A stretch of DNA of 64,000 nucleotides. It comes from Pseudevernia furfuracea. Its lineage: Eukaryota > Ascomycota > Lecanoromycetes > Lecanorales > Parmeliaceae. The stretch is taken from the NCBI GenBank assembly GCA_022315425.1, contig JAIUPT010000041.1, positions 1,302,001 through 1,366,000 of the forward strand, written 5' to 3'. Made by a program: the position numbers and the translations under genes. Below are positions 1 through 11,442 of the stretch, piece after piece. The stretch's first letter is position 1. Each line of letters opens with the position of its first letter. Under the pieces are notes generated by a model. That model was not told the origin of the DNA. It saw only the letters and a program-made list of their open reading frames with translations, and did no database searches.

Positions 1-139
1 TAGTCGAGGAGCTGGAGCGGTAGATCACTAGATGAAGGAATAGTGGAATCGAGAGAACGAGGAGAATAGCAATGCCGATCGCCAAAGGCGTTGGCCCCAT
101 CAGCGACGATGCCCAACTTTGTGAATCAGTCCACGGCAT
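1..139 (-). CDS. Partial N-terminus of a membrane protein, probably SRP receptor beta subunit
   Basis: A frame opens at an ATG (137-139 on the minus strand) and runs off the left edge without a stop. The visible 46 residues start MPWTDSQSW, then carry one hydrophobic segment (about residues 18-40, LAIGIAILLVLSIPLFLHLV) followed by YRSSSS. Fungal SRP receptor beta proteins have this layout: a short N-terminus, one ER membrane anchor, a Ser-rich linker, then a small GTPase domain. The GTPase part would lie outside the window, so the family call is inference; a short open frame with one membrane segment is what is seen. It is divergent from AKR1, whose ATG is 254 bp away. Confidence 0.45.
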   Translation of the reverse strand, partial: MPWTDSQSWASSLMGPTPLAIGIAILLVLSIPLFLHLVIYRSSSST

Positions 140-392
140 GATTGATGCGGTTTGTTTGTTCAGCGAAGGTTGATTAAGTGAAGTGCAGTTGGATGAGAAC
201 CTCGGATGTTGATGCGGAGGACGCTAGGAGCTCCGCAAGGAGGCGGCCGTCATCACTGTTACTTGTTTTACGTCTCTACACACCATCAAAGGTTGATCAT
301 GGGGGCTTCTAATCCACGGTCAAGAACATCCGCAATATACCGCAAAAGGAGGTAATCTTGGGGTCGCCCAGTCACACAGAACGCTACGCAAG

Positions 393-2839
393 ATGACTTC
401 CCTGTCCGCGTCCTCTGAGACTCCGCATGGCGCCGCGCCGACTGCACCAGTTTTGGCAAACGGAAAAGCCAGTGCAGCACCTCCCAAAGTTACCAGCGAA
501 ACTACTGTGGAGCTCGACAAGATGGCTCCGCCTGAAGACAAGCTACCGCTCCACGAGGATATCATGCAGCTTGCAAGACTGGGAGAGATAGTCCCCATCC
601 AAACTCTTTTTGAGACTAGGAAGTTCAACGCCAGATACAAAGACCAGGAGGGCATCACCCCACTGCATGTAAGCCAAGATATGATACCTAATATGATGCG
701 CTATGAATTTTGCTTACAAATTGGCAGTGGGCTGCAATTAACAACCACTATGCGCTCTGTAGATACCTTGTCGAATCCGGCGCGGAGGTCAATGCAAAAG
801 GCGGCGAGTCCGTTGCTACTCCTGCTATGTGGGCCGCACAGAGATGCCACCTCTACATCGTCAACTTGCTGCTTGAAAACGGCGCAGACCCTCTTCTGAC
901 AGATGGGCAAGGCTACAACATGCTTCATCTAGCAACTTTCGACGGCAACGTGTTCCTCCTCCTCATACTTCTCCACCAGAATATTCCAATTGATGGACCA
1001 GATCCTTCGGGGCATTCATGCTTGATGTGGGCTGCATACAAAGGATATCCTGCATGCGTGGATTTGTTCCTCCAATGGGGTGCCAGCGTCAATGGTGCAG
1101 ACGAGAATGGTTTCACAGCACTACATTGGGCTCTTGTCAAAGGCAATCCAGCCTGTATCCAAAAGCTGATCGAGCACGGTTCAGATCGATTCATCGAGAC
1201 GAATGACGGCAAACCCCCCGCAACAGTCGCACAAGAGATGAATTCAAGAGGCGCATGGCACAGGGCGCTCAAGGAATCTGGCTTTAATCCAGACGGCACT
1301 GCTAAACAGTTCCCTTTGCCATATGCCTCTTTCGTCAGATCTCGCGTCGTCTTAACCTGGTCTTTCTTCCTCTTTCCCTTCTTCCAGATGTTCATAATCT
1401 TCTCTGTGCTCAGTGGGATGCCCATATTTGCAGCTGTACCTATTACTATTTTCTTGGCATTCTCTCTACAATGGGCTGCTCAGCAAGTGCTGCAGTGGGC
1501 GCCCAGCGACATGCAGCATTTGCAACGGACGGTAAGCAATCTACAGCTCTCTTGAGACTTAACGTGACTACTAACAGCAATAGCCATACTTAGCGGGTGT
1601 TTTTGCGGCTACATTGTTTTGGGTTGGTGTACGATGGTTCACGACCGTGTTAATAAGTAGGTTGAGTGTGCCTCAATCTTAACCATGCTAACAACTCCAG
1701 CTACATACTCATCTCATCCCATTTTCAATCTACTTTTCGCTATCAGCTATGGACTTTGTGCATATTTCTATACATACAGTATGATAGAAAACCCTGGTTA
1801 CGTGCCGAAGCTTGGAAGTCGTGCCCAGCAAAAGGCAGTTATTGACAAATTATTGAGCTTGTGGAAATTCGATGACCAGAACTTCTGTGTTTCCTGCATG
1901 GTCAGAAAACCCCTTAGGAGTAAGCACTGCAGAAGATGTAGCCGTTGCGTGGCGAAACATGATCAGTAAGTCTTTGAAAATAAATTAGTAGGGCATGCTG
2001 ACCTTTGGAAGCCATTGCCCATGGATCCATAATTGTGTTGGGGCAAACAACCAAAGGCACTTCCTAGTGTACATAATTGCGCTGGAAGCCGGCATGATTT
2101 TCTTCGTTCGCCTTGCAGTCTACCGTGAGTGCTTCATTGCCAACTTCCTCTCCGAGATAATAGCTGACATATTCAAGATCTTCAAGATCTTTCGGAACCC
2201 AAAGATACGCAGTGCAACATCCTCTCTGAAAGCATTTGTCGATACATATTGCGTGATACCTTCACTATGATTGTTACCATCTGGACATGTTTGCAATTGT
2301 TGTGGGTCACCATGCTATTGGCTGTACAAATGGTGCAAGTGGCGAGAGCACAAACCACCTATGAGAGTATGCGGGGCCACATGCATCACGGCACAGAAGC
2401 CTCTCAAGCCATTACGTCTGCATTAATTACTGGCAGTACGAGCATGGAGGGTGCCCAATTGTCTAATGCGGGTACGGGCCCTAATCCTGCAATTCCTTCA
2501 AGCCGGCATCAGCACAAGGAGGGGTGCTTTTCCCAGTGGAAGAAGCTCCTAGGCCTCGACACCTTCGTAGCCACTGCTATTGGAGGCTCAGAAGGAGGCA
2601 ATGGGTCACGGAGACGAGGCAACCCCTACTCGAGGGGAATCCTCACGAATTGCAAGGACTTCTGGTGTGATCCAGCTCCGTACTTTGGAAAGCGGGAGAC
2701 CGGGGCCGCGATGCTGGATGGAGAAGTGGTGAACTACACTAGGATGTATGAGACGCCTCCGAGGATGAAGTTGCGCAGGCCACGGCGGGAGGATGATGGT
2801 GGCACGTATCATAGTTTAGGCAGCGAAAATGCCGTTTGA
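393..2839 (+). CDS. akr1: Ankyrin-repeat DHHC palmitoyltransferase Akr1
   Basis: S-acyltransferase of Golgi/endocytic membranes that attaches palmitate to cysteines of client proteins. Proposed exons: 393-668, 728-1531, 1584-1656, 1701-1965, 2012-2124, 2178-2839 (about 730 aa, the usual Akr1 size). The N-terminal half holds about five ankyrin repeats (ITPLHWAAINNHY, LHLATFDGN, CLMWAAYKGY, ALHWALVKGN). Paired membrane segments follow, then the cysteine-rich core with CVSCMVRKPLRSKHCRRCSR and the catalytic DHHCPWIHNCVGANN, which is rebuilt exactly across the intron at 1966-2011, and later two more membrane segments. The intron starting at 2125 has no good YAG acceptor; AAG at 2177 or at 2186 both keep frame into the conserved CNILSESIC stretch, so that junction is uncertain by three codons. 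Confidence 0.93.
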
Positions 2840-3124
2840 TCATTTGTACAAAGCATTTCAACTCTGTAGAAACCTCATGCAATGCATCGACTTAGAAGTA
2901 GGTAGTGTAAGCTGAAAACAGTCTAATTGGTGCATACATAAGGTAACATATTCCGGGATATCCTTCGTCAAACTGTTGCCAAGAAACGCTCTATCCTCCT
3001 CTGACCACTTTCCCAGACCACCATTCTGCCAACAACACCAGATTATCTCCGCTGTCAAGATTGCTGTTTGTTTCAGGGAGGGTTTCATAGTGTTCACTTC
3101 CCATCTCGCTTTTCATTGGGAAAC

Positions 3125-6100
3125 ATGGATGAAACTCGAGTGAAGGCTTTCCGCGCTTTGAAGCCGCCGTGCGTGGAACTCAGTCAAGTGGCCTTGCGGT
3201 ACAAAGCCAAGAAAGCTACCACCAAAGATATCATCAACTCCTTGGAGAGTCTTCACGAAAATTTGAAAATCATCAGCCGCCAAAGCAATGCGCTGGACTC
3301 CAAGCTGGCTGATTATGTCTTCTTCCCCCTTTCGCACATCTTTCGCGACAGCAAAGACTTGCCAGTCCGAGCTGTTGAAATCGCCGTACAATGCCTGCAG
3401 ATTCTCATCTCGCAGGGCTGGAGGAGCCAGCTATTATCTGAATTGGGCAAACAGCTTTTGATGCTTTTGTGCTTTTTGGCTGGAGGAAGTGCTACGGACA
3501 CGAAAGTTCAAGATGTTAACGAAGAGCTTTCTGTAATCGCTTTCGAGTGCTTAAGCAGTCTATTCCAGGCTTCGAATGGCGCTGGTCTCGGTGCCAATTC
3601 TGTCGATTTAAAGGACATACCCATTCTAGGTCACACTGTTACAGTAATGCTTGATGGTGTCACGGACGGTCCCTCGGTCAGTGTAAGATTGTCTGCTTTG
3701 AATGCATTAGGCTCTTTAGTCAATGGCATCACAGATGAAGATGCCCTCAAGGGCGTCTTTCCAGGATTAGTATCGTCGTTGACGAAAGTGCTGTCATCTA
3801 GAAGCGGTTCAAAGCCGTCTTACAAGGTCCTTACTACAAGCCTGGGAATCCTGACAACTATCATTTGCAAAGTCATTAACGATGGGAAGATTGCGGAGTC
3901 TAGCAACGTTCAACAGAGTCCTGTGATGACTACCAAAAGCAACAAGGGTGAGACGGGATCTTGGGTTGCAGCTACATCAGCCCAGATTAGAATGGCTCTG
4001 GCCAATATCATGCCGCTACGGTATCATGACAGACCAGAGGTACAAGAAGCACTTATGCAGCTATGCACTTCAATTATACAGAAATGCCGCACATCATTAT
4101 CGCAGTCTATACCCATGTTGATCGAAACCCTTGTGGTACTTTGCAGTCATTCTTGTGATGCGGCCACTCTCTTCAACCTTGGTAGCATCTTCGCTACCGA
4201 CAGCGGTCTACTTGACATAATGAAAAGCTCATTGCGCGACTGGGCTGTCACTCTACCGAGAGTAATGCAGTCGAATGACGATACCAAGAAGAAAAGAACG
4301 ATTGAACAAATCTCCACAGCATTCAGACTCCTCGAAAGTCATGATATGAGCCTCGGCGTCTTGAATGATTCAATGGCTACCAGTTTAATTACGAGTGTGT
4401 CTGCCGCTATCCAAATGTCCCCAAGGGCACATTCTATCTCAGGAAGTAGGCTCGAAATCTCGCATTTGGTACAGTCCGCCAATACCTCTTCGAAACTAGC
4501 GACGGTCTTTCAGCCTGTGCTTTTGAGCGAGTCCAGCAATCGTCCAACAATGGTTGGGCTCCAAAATTTGGCTTCACAACTCCAGGATACGCCAATGTCG
4601 ACCATGTTGCAGCAAGACATTGTCAATACACTAAGAACCACATCTGAAGAAGAGCAGCTAGCTGGGCTCTGGTTGTCCCTGCAGTTCTTAAACCATGCAT
4701 CTGCAGAATCTGCAATGGTAGATCAATATCTAAATCTCCCGCCTGGCCAAGATTTGCAAGCCTTGCTGCTAGACGATGTCTACTCCTTTTCACTGGACGT
4801 ATTATCGCAATCCACCTTCGAAGACGAGGATCGCTGGAGACTCCAGGCACTTGCCCTCGAAGCCGTAGCCTTGCAAGCCCGCAGGCACAAAGAAGATTTT
4901 CGTCCTGAGCTGGTTGACGCTTTGTACCCGATGCTTGAGCGACTTGGCTCAAAAAATGCAGCACTCCAACAGCACGCCATAACATGTCTGAACACCGTCT
5001 CCATGGCCTGCGGTTACCCAAATTCTGCCTCTTTGATTATCGACAACGCCGACTACCTAGTAAACGCTGTGGCCCTCAAACTCAATACGTTTGACATCAG
5101 CCCTCATGCACCCCAAGTCCTAGTCATGATGGTTCGATTGTGCGGTGCGCCGCTCATACCCTACCTTGACGACTTGGTTGAATCTATTTTCTCTATTCTC
5201 GCCTGCTACCACGGCTATCCCAAGCTAGTCGAATCGCTCTTCACCGTTCTCAACGCCATCGTTGAAGAAGCTGCCAAGTCATCTATACGGGCCATTAGTT
5301 CTAGCACTGACACCACAACCCGACCAAAAGTCTACAAGCCATCCACTATAGCAGATCTCGCTTCAACCCTGCGCTCAAAGTTCGAACAGGACAACCACCC
5401 GTTCTTACCGCCACCATCCCCTCCGTCACCTCCACGCTCACCCATAAAGCCTCTGTCGCAAAAGGACTTCCCGCCACTGGAAGATCCAGAAAATTATCCA
5501 GGAGCCCCAGCAGATCCTCCCGCCCCGGCCCCTTCAAAAACCCACATTCTTCTAACCTCTATCACCAATTTGACACCTTTTCACTTGACCACTCCTTCGC
5601 CTCCCCTCCGCACACATATCCTCAACCTCCTCACCACTGCTCTCCCGGTCCTGGCTTCCAACACCGATACATTCCTACCTATAGCAGCGCAACTCTTTTC
5701 TCCTATCACTGCCCGCCTTTACGATCATGAAGCGTACACAACGCTTGCAGCAGCTAATGCACTAGCTACATTATGTGAATATGCAGGGGACTTTCTCTTT
5801 ACCAGAGTGGAAGGAGAGTGGGACAGACTGGTTGGATTGTATGAGAGAGTAGCAGCGGAGATGAGAGAGGAAACCCGAATCCACAGCACAAGAAATGGGA
5901 GAGGGCCCAGGGGCATGAAGTGGAGGGTCTGGGATGGTATGATCCAATTGCTGCTTACGGTGGTGAGGGATGTTGGGGTTAACGAGGGTATGGAAGATGG
6001 AGTCTTCGAGACGCTTGGAGGCTTGGTAGGGGAAAGGAAGGACGTAAGAAGCGTCCTCGAACGTTTGAATGCAGATGCTCTTTGGTTGGTCGAGGAGAAA

Positions 6101-6181
6101 GCGAGAAGGAAAAATGGTGGCGAGAAGCCGGTGAAGCCAGAGGGGATAGAGGGATGGGAATTTGCGGATGTGGGCTTATGA
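3125..6181 (+). CDS. tti1: TEL2-interacting protein 1 (TTT complex, HEAT repeats)
   Basis: Single-exon gene of 1018 aa. Tti1 works with Tel2 and Tti2 as a co-chaperone that matures PI3K-related kinases (TOR, ATM, ATR type). I start at ATG 3125 (MDETRVKAFRALKPPCVELS) because Tti1 family proteins begin close to this FxxLKPxCVxLS motif; the frame is open further upstream but that part is not conserved-looking. The protein is nearly all helical HEAT-like sequence, for example DSKLADYVFFPLSHIFRD near the start. A Pro/Ser-rich insert (PPPSPPSPPRSP, around residues 760-780) separates the last helical block. It follows AKR1 on the same strand with 285 bp between them. Confidence 0.88.
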   Translation: MDETRVKAFRALKPPCVELSQVALRYKAKKATTKDIINSLESLHENLKIISRQSNALDSKLADYVFFPLSHIFRDSKDLPVRAVEIAVQCLQILISQGWRSQLLSELGKQLLMLLCFLAGGSATDTKVQDVNEELSVIAFECLSSLFQASNGAGLGANSVDLKDIPILGHTVTVMLDGVTDGPSVSVRLSALNALGSLVNGITDEDALKGVFPGLVSSLTKVLSSRSGSKPSYKVLTTSLGILTTIICKVINDGKIAESSNVQQSPVMTTKSNKGETGSWVAATSAQIRMALANIMPLRYHDRPEVQEALMQLCTSIIQKCRTSLSQSIPMLIETLVVLCSHSCDAATLFNLGSIFATDSGLLDIMKSSLRDWAVTLPRVMQSNDDTKKKRTIEQISTAFRLLESHDMSLGVLNDSMATSLITSVSAAIQMSPRAHSISGSRLEISHLVQSANTSSKLATVFQPVLLSESSNRPTMVGLQNLASQLQDTPMSTMLQQDIVNTLRTTSEEEQLAGLWLSLQFLNHASAESAMVDQYLNLPPGQDLQALLLDDVYSFSLDVLSQSTFEDEDRWRLQALALEAVALQARRHKEDFRPELVDALYPMLERLGSKNAALQQHAITCLNTVSMACGYPNSASLIIDNADYLVNAVALKLNTFDISPHAPQVLVMMVRLCGAPLIPYLDDLVESIFSILACYHGYPKLVESLFTVLNAIVEEAAKSSIRAISSSTDTTTRPKVYKPSTIADLASTLRSKFEQDNHPFLPPPSPPSPPRSPIKPLSQKDFPPLEDPENYPGAPADPPAPAPSKTHILLTSITNLTPFHLTTPSPPLRTHILNLLTTALPVLASNTDTFLPIAAQLFSPITARLYDHEAYTTLAAANALATLCEYAGDFLFTRVEGEWDRLVGLYERVAAEMREETRIHSTRNGRGPRGMKWRVWDGMIQLLLTVVRDVGVNEGMEDGVFETLGGLVGERKDVRSVLERLNADALWLVEEKARRKNGGEKPVKPEGIEGWEFADVGL

Positions 6182-6208
6182 AGACAGACTCACAGACCCC
6201 CTTCATCA

Positions 6209-6652
6209 ATGGCCATCCCGAGCGACTTCTAACTACAAGTCTCGCTTCAATTATGCAGCTCTATCCTCACAGAACCGCCTACAACGACATCATTCTCAGC
6301 ATCGGTCTCCCCAAGCGATCTTAGCCCTAATCTCACACCGCCATTCCCTCTCTTTATAACGCTCGCGGATGTCTTACCAAAACAAACCTCCCAAAAAGTA
6401 ACACCAAAAGAAAATTTACTTCCCTCACATCCATACAGCTACCACGTCCTCGGCATCGACATCCACGCCATTTTCATTTCCTACATCAACGTCCCCAACC
6501 ACAACGAAACCGCCGTCCAGAAAAGCGTCGACGAAGCTCTTGTTCACTTGGCCTGGCGCAACACCGTGATGCCCAGACTGGACCACGGCGAACGGTATAC
6601 CTACGGCAGATTGGATTCGGATATCATTGTGCTCGCTTTGGCGATGTCGTGA
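6209..6652 (+). pseudogene. Broken 147-codon ORF with one in-frame stop, unknown family
   Basis: Just downstream of TTI1 one frame reads from ATG 6209 to TGA 6650-6652 with a single interruption, TAA at codon 8 (6230-6232). After the stop the frame is open for about 139 codons and looks protein-like: a Ser/Thr/Pro-rich start, then a segment containing HPYSYHVLGIDIHAIFISY, NVPNHNETAVQKSVDEALVH and RLDHGERYTYGRLDSDIIVL. No ATG lies between the TAA and the conserved-looking part, and no convincing intron removes the stop. It could be a decayed gene, or a real gene whose first exon I cannot see. I do not recognise the family. Confidence 0.4.
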
Positions 6653-7215
6653 GTGTATGTTTTTCTCTACCTCTTTTCCTTCCCAAGAAAAAGGAAAAGA
6701 ATCGTGGCCTCGAGTCAGTTTACATAGCTGACTTTGGAGAAGGAACTACAGGTGGGGAGCTAAGCTCTTGTAGGGACTAAGAGTTCACGCAACCGTATGA
6801 GGCGGTTGATAGTTTGATTAATACAAGGAAGCAAGGTGACGCGGACGAGGTTTGTTTGGGAGTGGGAAATGCTGATATATCTGGCAAGGAGTGAAGGGAA
6901 GCTTGGACTGCAGAGCCGGGGTTGGATGCGCATATTGTCACATAAATAGCCAGTAGTATTGAAATTCGGTGTCACTTAGTGTCACTTAGTGTCACTTGAA
7001 TATTTGAAGGGCAGGATGAGCAGGGATCTTTGTACTGGATATACTTCGCACACGGCACCATCGGAACATTAGGGATTGAGCAGAGCAGACAGTTCATCAC
7101 GAGAGTGGAGTGATTGAAGCAAGGAAAAAACGACACACTACCCGATTTAAGCCAGAGAGACGCAGAAGAAGCCTGAATGTTGTCCAGATCAGCGAGGAGG
7201 TTTCTTGACGAAAGC
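6653..7215. other. Intergenic, with a short tandem repeat
   Basis: No supported gene. It separates the broken ORF (plus strand) from the 3' end of eIF5 (minus strand). A triplicated 10-bp unit, gtgtcactta, sits at about 6969-6997. Confidence 0.5.
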
Positions 7216-8657
7216 TCACTCCTCCTCGGACTCCTCCTCATCGCTCTCAGCAGTATTGAGCCATTCCAAAAACGGCTCAGCGGACTTGCGGACCTTTTTG
7301 CTGGTGGCGAGGTCGACGTACTTCTTGCTAGCCTTGGAGCCCCAGTTCTTGAGCACTTCTTCGGAAACAAGGTCCTGCTGGTACAAGGCGAGCAGTATCT
7401 TGGGGACCTGAGCGACAAGTTTAGGGTGTTCATTGCCGACGAAACGTTCAGTGCCACCTAGGAAGGCTTTTTCGTGACGCTCGGATGTGATCATCTATTA
7501 GAAGTTAGTAATGCAACGAGTAGCTAGGTTAAAGAGGAAGGACAGACCTTCTTGAGCATGCTGGCACGAGTAGGGATCTGTTGAACAATAGAATCATCAA
7601 AGATGGTCTGAGCAAGCACAGTCAAAGTCTTGTGCTTGGTCTCGATTCCCAGCTCTTTAGCCTTGATATAGATGTCAACGTCCTCTACTTCCTTTACACC
7701 GCCTGTCTTTGATTGAGCGGTGCTGATGATCCAGCTTCCAAGTTGGTCGTAGGCGCTGTTGCCACCTCCCTCGCCTTCCCCTTCTTCGTCGTCTCCATCA
7801 AGTGTGAGCGTCTGCTTGAAGTCATCCGGTAGCTCTTGAGCACGAGCTTTGACAGCGGCCTCGGAGACATCCACGGTCCATTGGTCATCCTTGGCATCAG
7901 ACCCATTCAAGTCTTTGGCTTCGGCGTTGATGCGACGGGTAAGCTCATCGTCACTTCCAGCTTCCAAGGCAAGGTCTCCGTCTTCAGCGTCGGCATTGTC
8001 AGAATTGCTACCGTCGGGAGATGCATGTCCGTTTCCATTATGGTCGGCATCGCCGTTCTCTTTGGCCATGGCTCGGCGTGCTTTCTTCTCAGACTTGTCT
8101 TTTTTGCCTTTCTTTGGCTGGGTCTTAAGGATGAAAGAACTGAGCTTGAGACGATTGTCTACATCGGAGCGTCGGCCACAGGCCTTGCAATCCAGCGTGA
8201 TATGTTCATCCTTGATCTTGACTTCCGTCTCCGGGTTCTTACACATCTTGCAGAGAACGAATTTGTTGATGAAGCCGTCAAGATAATCCTGGAGCTTGGA
8301 AGCTTCATGCGCACCGTTGATGATCCAACGGTCATCAGCAGGATTGGTGTTGGTCTGAGCCCCAAGCTCGAAACCGAAATACTTGATGACGTCTGAGATG
8401 AGATTAGTGAGATTTCTTCTAGTCATAGACGGCAGGGTGCGTACAAGACGGTGGTCGCGCCAAAGACTGAGCAACACTGCTCAGATTGACGATGACAGTT
8501 TTGATACCGTTGCCTTTGCCTTCGATCTTGGACTGAAGGCGCTCCATCTTGTAGCGATAGAATGGGTCGGCAACATCCTGACATGGGAGATTAGCAAACG
8601 GCGCACAGGTCCTGGGAAAGGGGGATTACTGACCCGACGAATGTTGAGGGTAGCCAT
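7216..8657 (-). CDS. tif5: Translation initiation factor eIF5
   Basis: GTPase-activating protein for eIF2 in the 43S/48S complex. Four exons on the minus strand: 8657-8634, 8577-8445, 8392-7548, 7494-7216, giving 426 aa. The N-terminus MATLNIRR/DVADPFYRYKMERLQSKIEGKG carries the arginine finger region. The second junction restores ARPPSYVIKYFGFELGAQ. A zinc ribbon follows (CKMCKNPETEV...LDCKACGRRSDVD), then a Lys-rich and acidic linker, and the C-terminal W2/HEAT domain that ends WLNTAESDEEESEEE, the aromatic/acidic tail that binds eIF2beta and eIF3c. The first exon is only 24 nt. The first intron uses a GTCAGT donor. Confidence 0.95.
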
Positions 8658-9646
8658 GGTTGCAGCGAAGCTTGAAAATTTCTAGTAATAACGCAGGTAG
8701 GAAGTAGAGGAGGAAAGTACAGTATGACCACGGAACGATGGGAGTAGAGACATGCAGAGATGCAGGCCGCTCATGGAAGATGGCGCGAGTTTGTACAAGA
8801 TCGGATTTGCGATTGCTGGGGATTACCCGTTTGATCTTGCGTAGAGGCTACAAGGTTTCCGCGGTATGGGAAATGGTTGCAGCGTGAGCGGCGGATGGTT
8901 TCTGAAGGCGTTGGAGCACGAATACATAGACAGCCGTGTATTGTTGGTGGTGATTCTGTTTTGTAGGGATTTGCGAGATTGGAACAGCTAGGAAGATTCG
9001 TGCAGTTTCTGGGACTGCAGTGGGTGGTAAAGATGGTCTGTCTGGCTTGATGGAGAAGCTTGACTGAAGTTGTTGCCCGCTAGGATTTGAGAGTTGAGTG
9101 TGATGACAACGATAATGTAGTGTGTTGTAGTTTGGAAGGAAGAGAAAGAATCAGAGAAAAGAGAAAAGAGAAGGAGGAAGAAGAGGAAATGAAAATATTT
9201 CGGCAACCCGGCGGGGGGCCTAACGTACTAACGTGCATGTGGTCCAGGCACTATGGCACACATGTAATCCAATGGTGCAATAATTCTACTGTACATATCA
9301 TTCCTGCACCTCTTATGCCCTACTCTACATTCGTCCCTGAGGTACTCGTATCATTGTTCTATATTTCTCTTATTTCAATATTTCAATATTTCAAGGCCTT
9401 GAAAAGGAAAGCCATTCCAACAGTAGTAGTAGTATTCAAATAGCTTTGACAGTGTCTGCTGCCATATGACTTCCTACATTGCCCGACCAACGAGAAAGAG
9501 CGCGCAAAATTCAAAAGCTCCAACTCCTCTGACTGGGGTTTGGTAAAGGAATGAATGTTCAAGTTTCCCCATATGCTTCCGAGTGTCTTTGCTTCACCTG
9601 AATTCTCTCCACGCGTATCCACCTCCGGCTCGCAAGCCGTCTGGAC
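8658..9646. promoter_or_regulatory. Divergent promoter region between eIF5 and THI6
   Basis: Nearly 1 kb between two outward-facing genes. It holds purine-rich runs around 9130-9195 and a short repeat of atttcaat at 9371-9393. I looked for the conserved core of a fungal TPP riboswitch upstream of THI6 and did not see one. Short ORFs here have no protein character. Confidence 0.45.
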
Positions 9647-11200
9647 ATGGCGATCGACTACTCCCTCTACTTGGTTACCGACTCCACCCAGGCAATCCTT
9701 GGAGGCAAGGATCTTGCTTCCGTAGTTGAGGCAGCCATTGAGGGCGGTGTTACCGTCGTGCAGTATCGAGATAAGAAAAGCGAGACTGCCAGTCTGATTC
9801 GAATGGGCAAGCGCCTCCGTGCCATCACGAAGAAACACAATGTCCCCTTACTGATAAATGACCATGTCGGTGTTGCTCAGGCTGTTGGTGCGGATGGAGT
9901 ACACCTCGGTCAAGAAGATATGGACTTAGGAACAGCTCAAAGAATCCTCGGCCCGGACGCCATCATCGGAGTGACAGCCAACAATCTTTCCGAAGCGGTG
10001 GTAGCAGCGAGCGGAGGTGCCTCATATTTAGGCATTGGAACTGTATACGCGACACCGACGAAGGAAAACACCAAATCTATTATAGGCACCGCAGGGGTTC
10101 AGAATATCCTGCACTGGCTGTCAACGATGGACATGGCGATACCTACAGTTGCAATAGGTGGGCTCAATGCCTCGAATGTGCAGCGTGTAATGTTCCAATC
10201 CCAATCACCAACCAAAGGCCTCGATGGAGTAGCGGTGGTAAGTGCCATTATAGCCGCACAAGATTCAAAAGCAGCAGCCTCTGGATTGAGGTCTTTGATC
10301 AGCAAAGTTCCTGATTCCATGAGCCCTAAAGCGGGTGAGAATCAGAATGTCGAAACGCTGTTGACCCAGGTTCCCCCCATCGTCAAAGACATGGGCGTCA
10401 AGTCCCCCTTGTGCCACAACATGACAAATTTAGTGGTTCAGAATTTTGCAGCAAATGTGGCTCTGTGTATCGGCGCAAGTCCGATTATGGCAAACTACGG
10501 CGAAGAAGCTAAGGATTTGGCCGGACTAGGCGGTGCACTGCTCATCAACATGGGCACCGTCACACCAGATGGCTTGACCAATTACATTCAAGCAATCCGC
10601 GCGTACAATGAAGTTGGTGGCCCCGTCGTTTTTGATCCCGTCGGTGCAGGAGCCACAGCCGTCCGCCGGCAGTCTGTCAAAATGCTCATGAGTAATGGCT
10701 ATTTCGACCTCATCAAGGGTAACGAGAATGAGATTACAACGGTCCTTGGAGAAAGCATGGTGCAGCAGAAAGGAGTCGACATGGGTGCCAGCACCACTGA
10801 TGAGTCTGCCAAGGCCCAATTGGTGAAGAAGTTGGCCGCAAAAGAACGAAATGTCGTTCTCATGACCGGAAAGACAGACTATCTGAGTGATGGCAAAAGA
10901 ACGTACGCAATTAAGAATGGACATCACTATCTCGGCAATATAACCGGCAGTGGGTGTACATTGGGTACCACGATAGCAGCGTTTCTCGCTGTGCATAAAG
11001 GAGATAAGTTGCTTGCCGCTCTGGCAGGTATCCTAATATATGAGATCGCGGCTGAGCAGGCTGGAACAAGGGAAGACGTCAAGGGGCCTGGTACCTTTGT
11101 ACCTGCTTTCTTAGACGAGCTTTATAAGATTGCTCAAAGCGTATCAAAGGATGATTCTGGATGGCTGCAGGCCGCGAATATTGAGAAATTCGGTTTGTGA
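9647..11200 (+). CDS. thi6: Bifunctional thiamine-phosphate synthase / hydroxyethylthiazole kinase
   Basis: Intronless, 517 aa. The N-terminal half (about 1-235) is thiamine-phosphate synthase, which joins HMP-pyrophosphate and thiazole-phosphate: QYRDKKSET, ADGVHLGQEDM, LGIGTVYATPTK and VAIGGL are the usual (beta/alpha)8 phosphate and substrate loops. The C-terminal half (about 245-510) is hydroxyethylthiazole kinase: NMTNLVVQNFAANVAL, PVVFDPVGAGATAVRR, IKGNENEI, and NITGSGCTLGT with the catalytic cysteine. This fusion is standard in ascomycetes. ATG 9647 (MAIDYSLYLVTDSTQAIL) is the natural start since the first strand begins at once. Confidence 0.97.
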   Translation: MAIDYSLYLVTDSTQAILGGKDLASVVEAAIEGGVTVVQYRDKKSETASLIRMGKRLRAITKKHNVPLLINDHVGVAQAVGADGVHLGQEDMDLGTAQRILGPDAIIGVTANNLSEAVVAASGGASYLGIGTVYATPTKENTKSIIGTAGVQNILHWLSTMDMAIPTVAIGGLNASNVQRVMFQSQSPTKGLDGVAVVSAIIAAQDSKAAASGLRSLISKVPDSMSPKAGENQNVETLLTQVPPIVKDMGVKSPLCHNMTNLVVQNFAANVALCIGASPIMANYGEEAKDLAGLGGALLINMGTVTPDGLTNYIQAIRAYNEVGGPVVFDPVGAGATAVRRQSVKMLMSNGYFDLIKGNENEITTVLGESMVQQKGVDMGASTTDESAKAQLVKKLAAKERNVVLMTGKTDYLSDGKRTYAIKNGHHYLGNITGSGCTLGTTIAAFLAVHKGDKLLAALAGILIYEIAAEQAGTREDVKGPGTFVPAFLDELYKIAQSVSKDDSGWLQAANIEKFGL

Positions 11201-11442
11201 ATCCTCCGAGCGTGGGCCTCCAACATGTGGAGATATCTGGCTTCTGGTCGCATTCCCACATATATCTAGCAAAGGGCCATCACTTCATGTATAGCCAACT
11301 GTTTATATGTATACACGATCTTGTAAGATACAAAGTCCTCTGCCCTTATTTGCAGCCATCATAACGTACATCCATAGCAGCCTCAAAACGTCTCAACCTT
11401 TTTCAGTCTCGCAATCGTACATGCCGTTAGTGTAATGGCTTC

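Noticed and set aside
4623..5021. Minus-strand frame within TTI1
   Set aside because: Antisense shadow; TTI1 is continuous and conserved-looking here.
9087..9646. TPP riboswitch in the THI6 leader
   Set aside because: The conserved CUGAGA and ACC...GAUCUGG-type core is not present, and no intron is seen in the leader.
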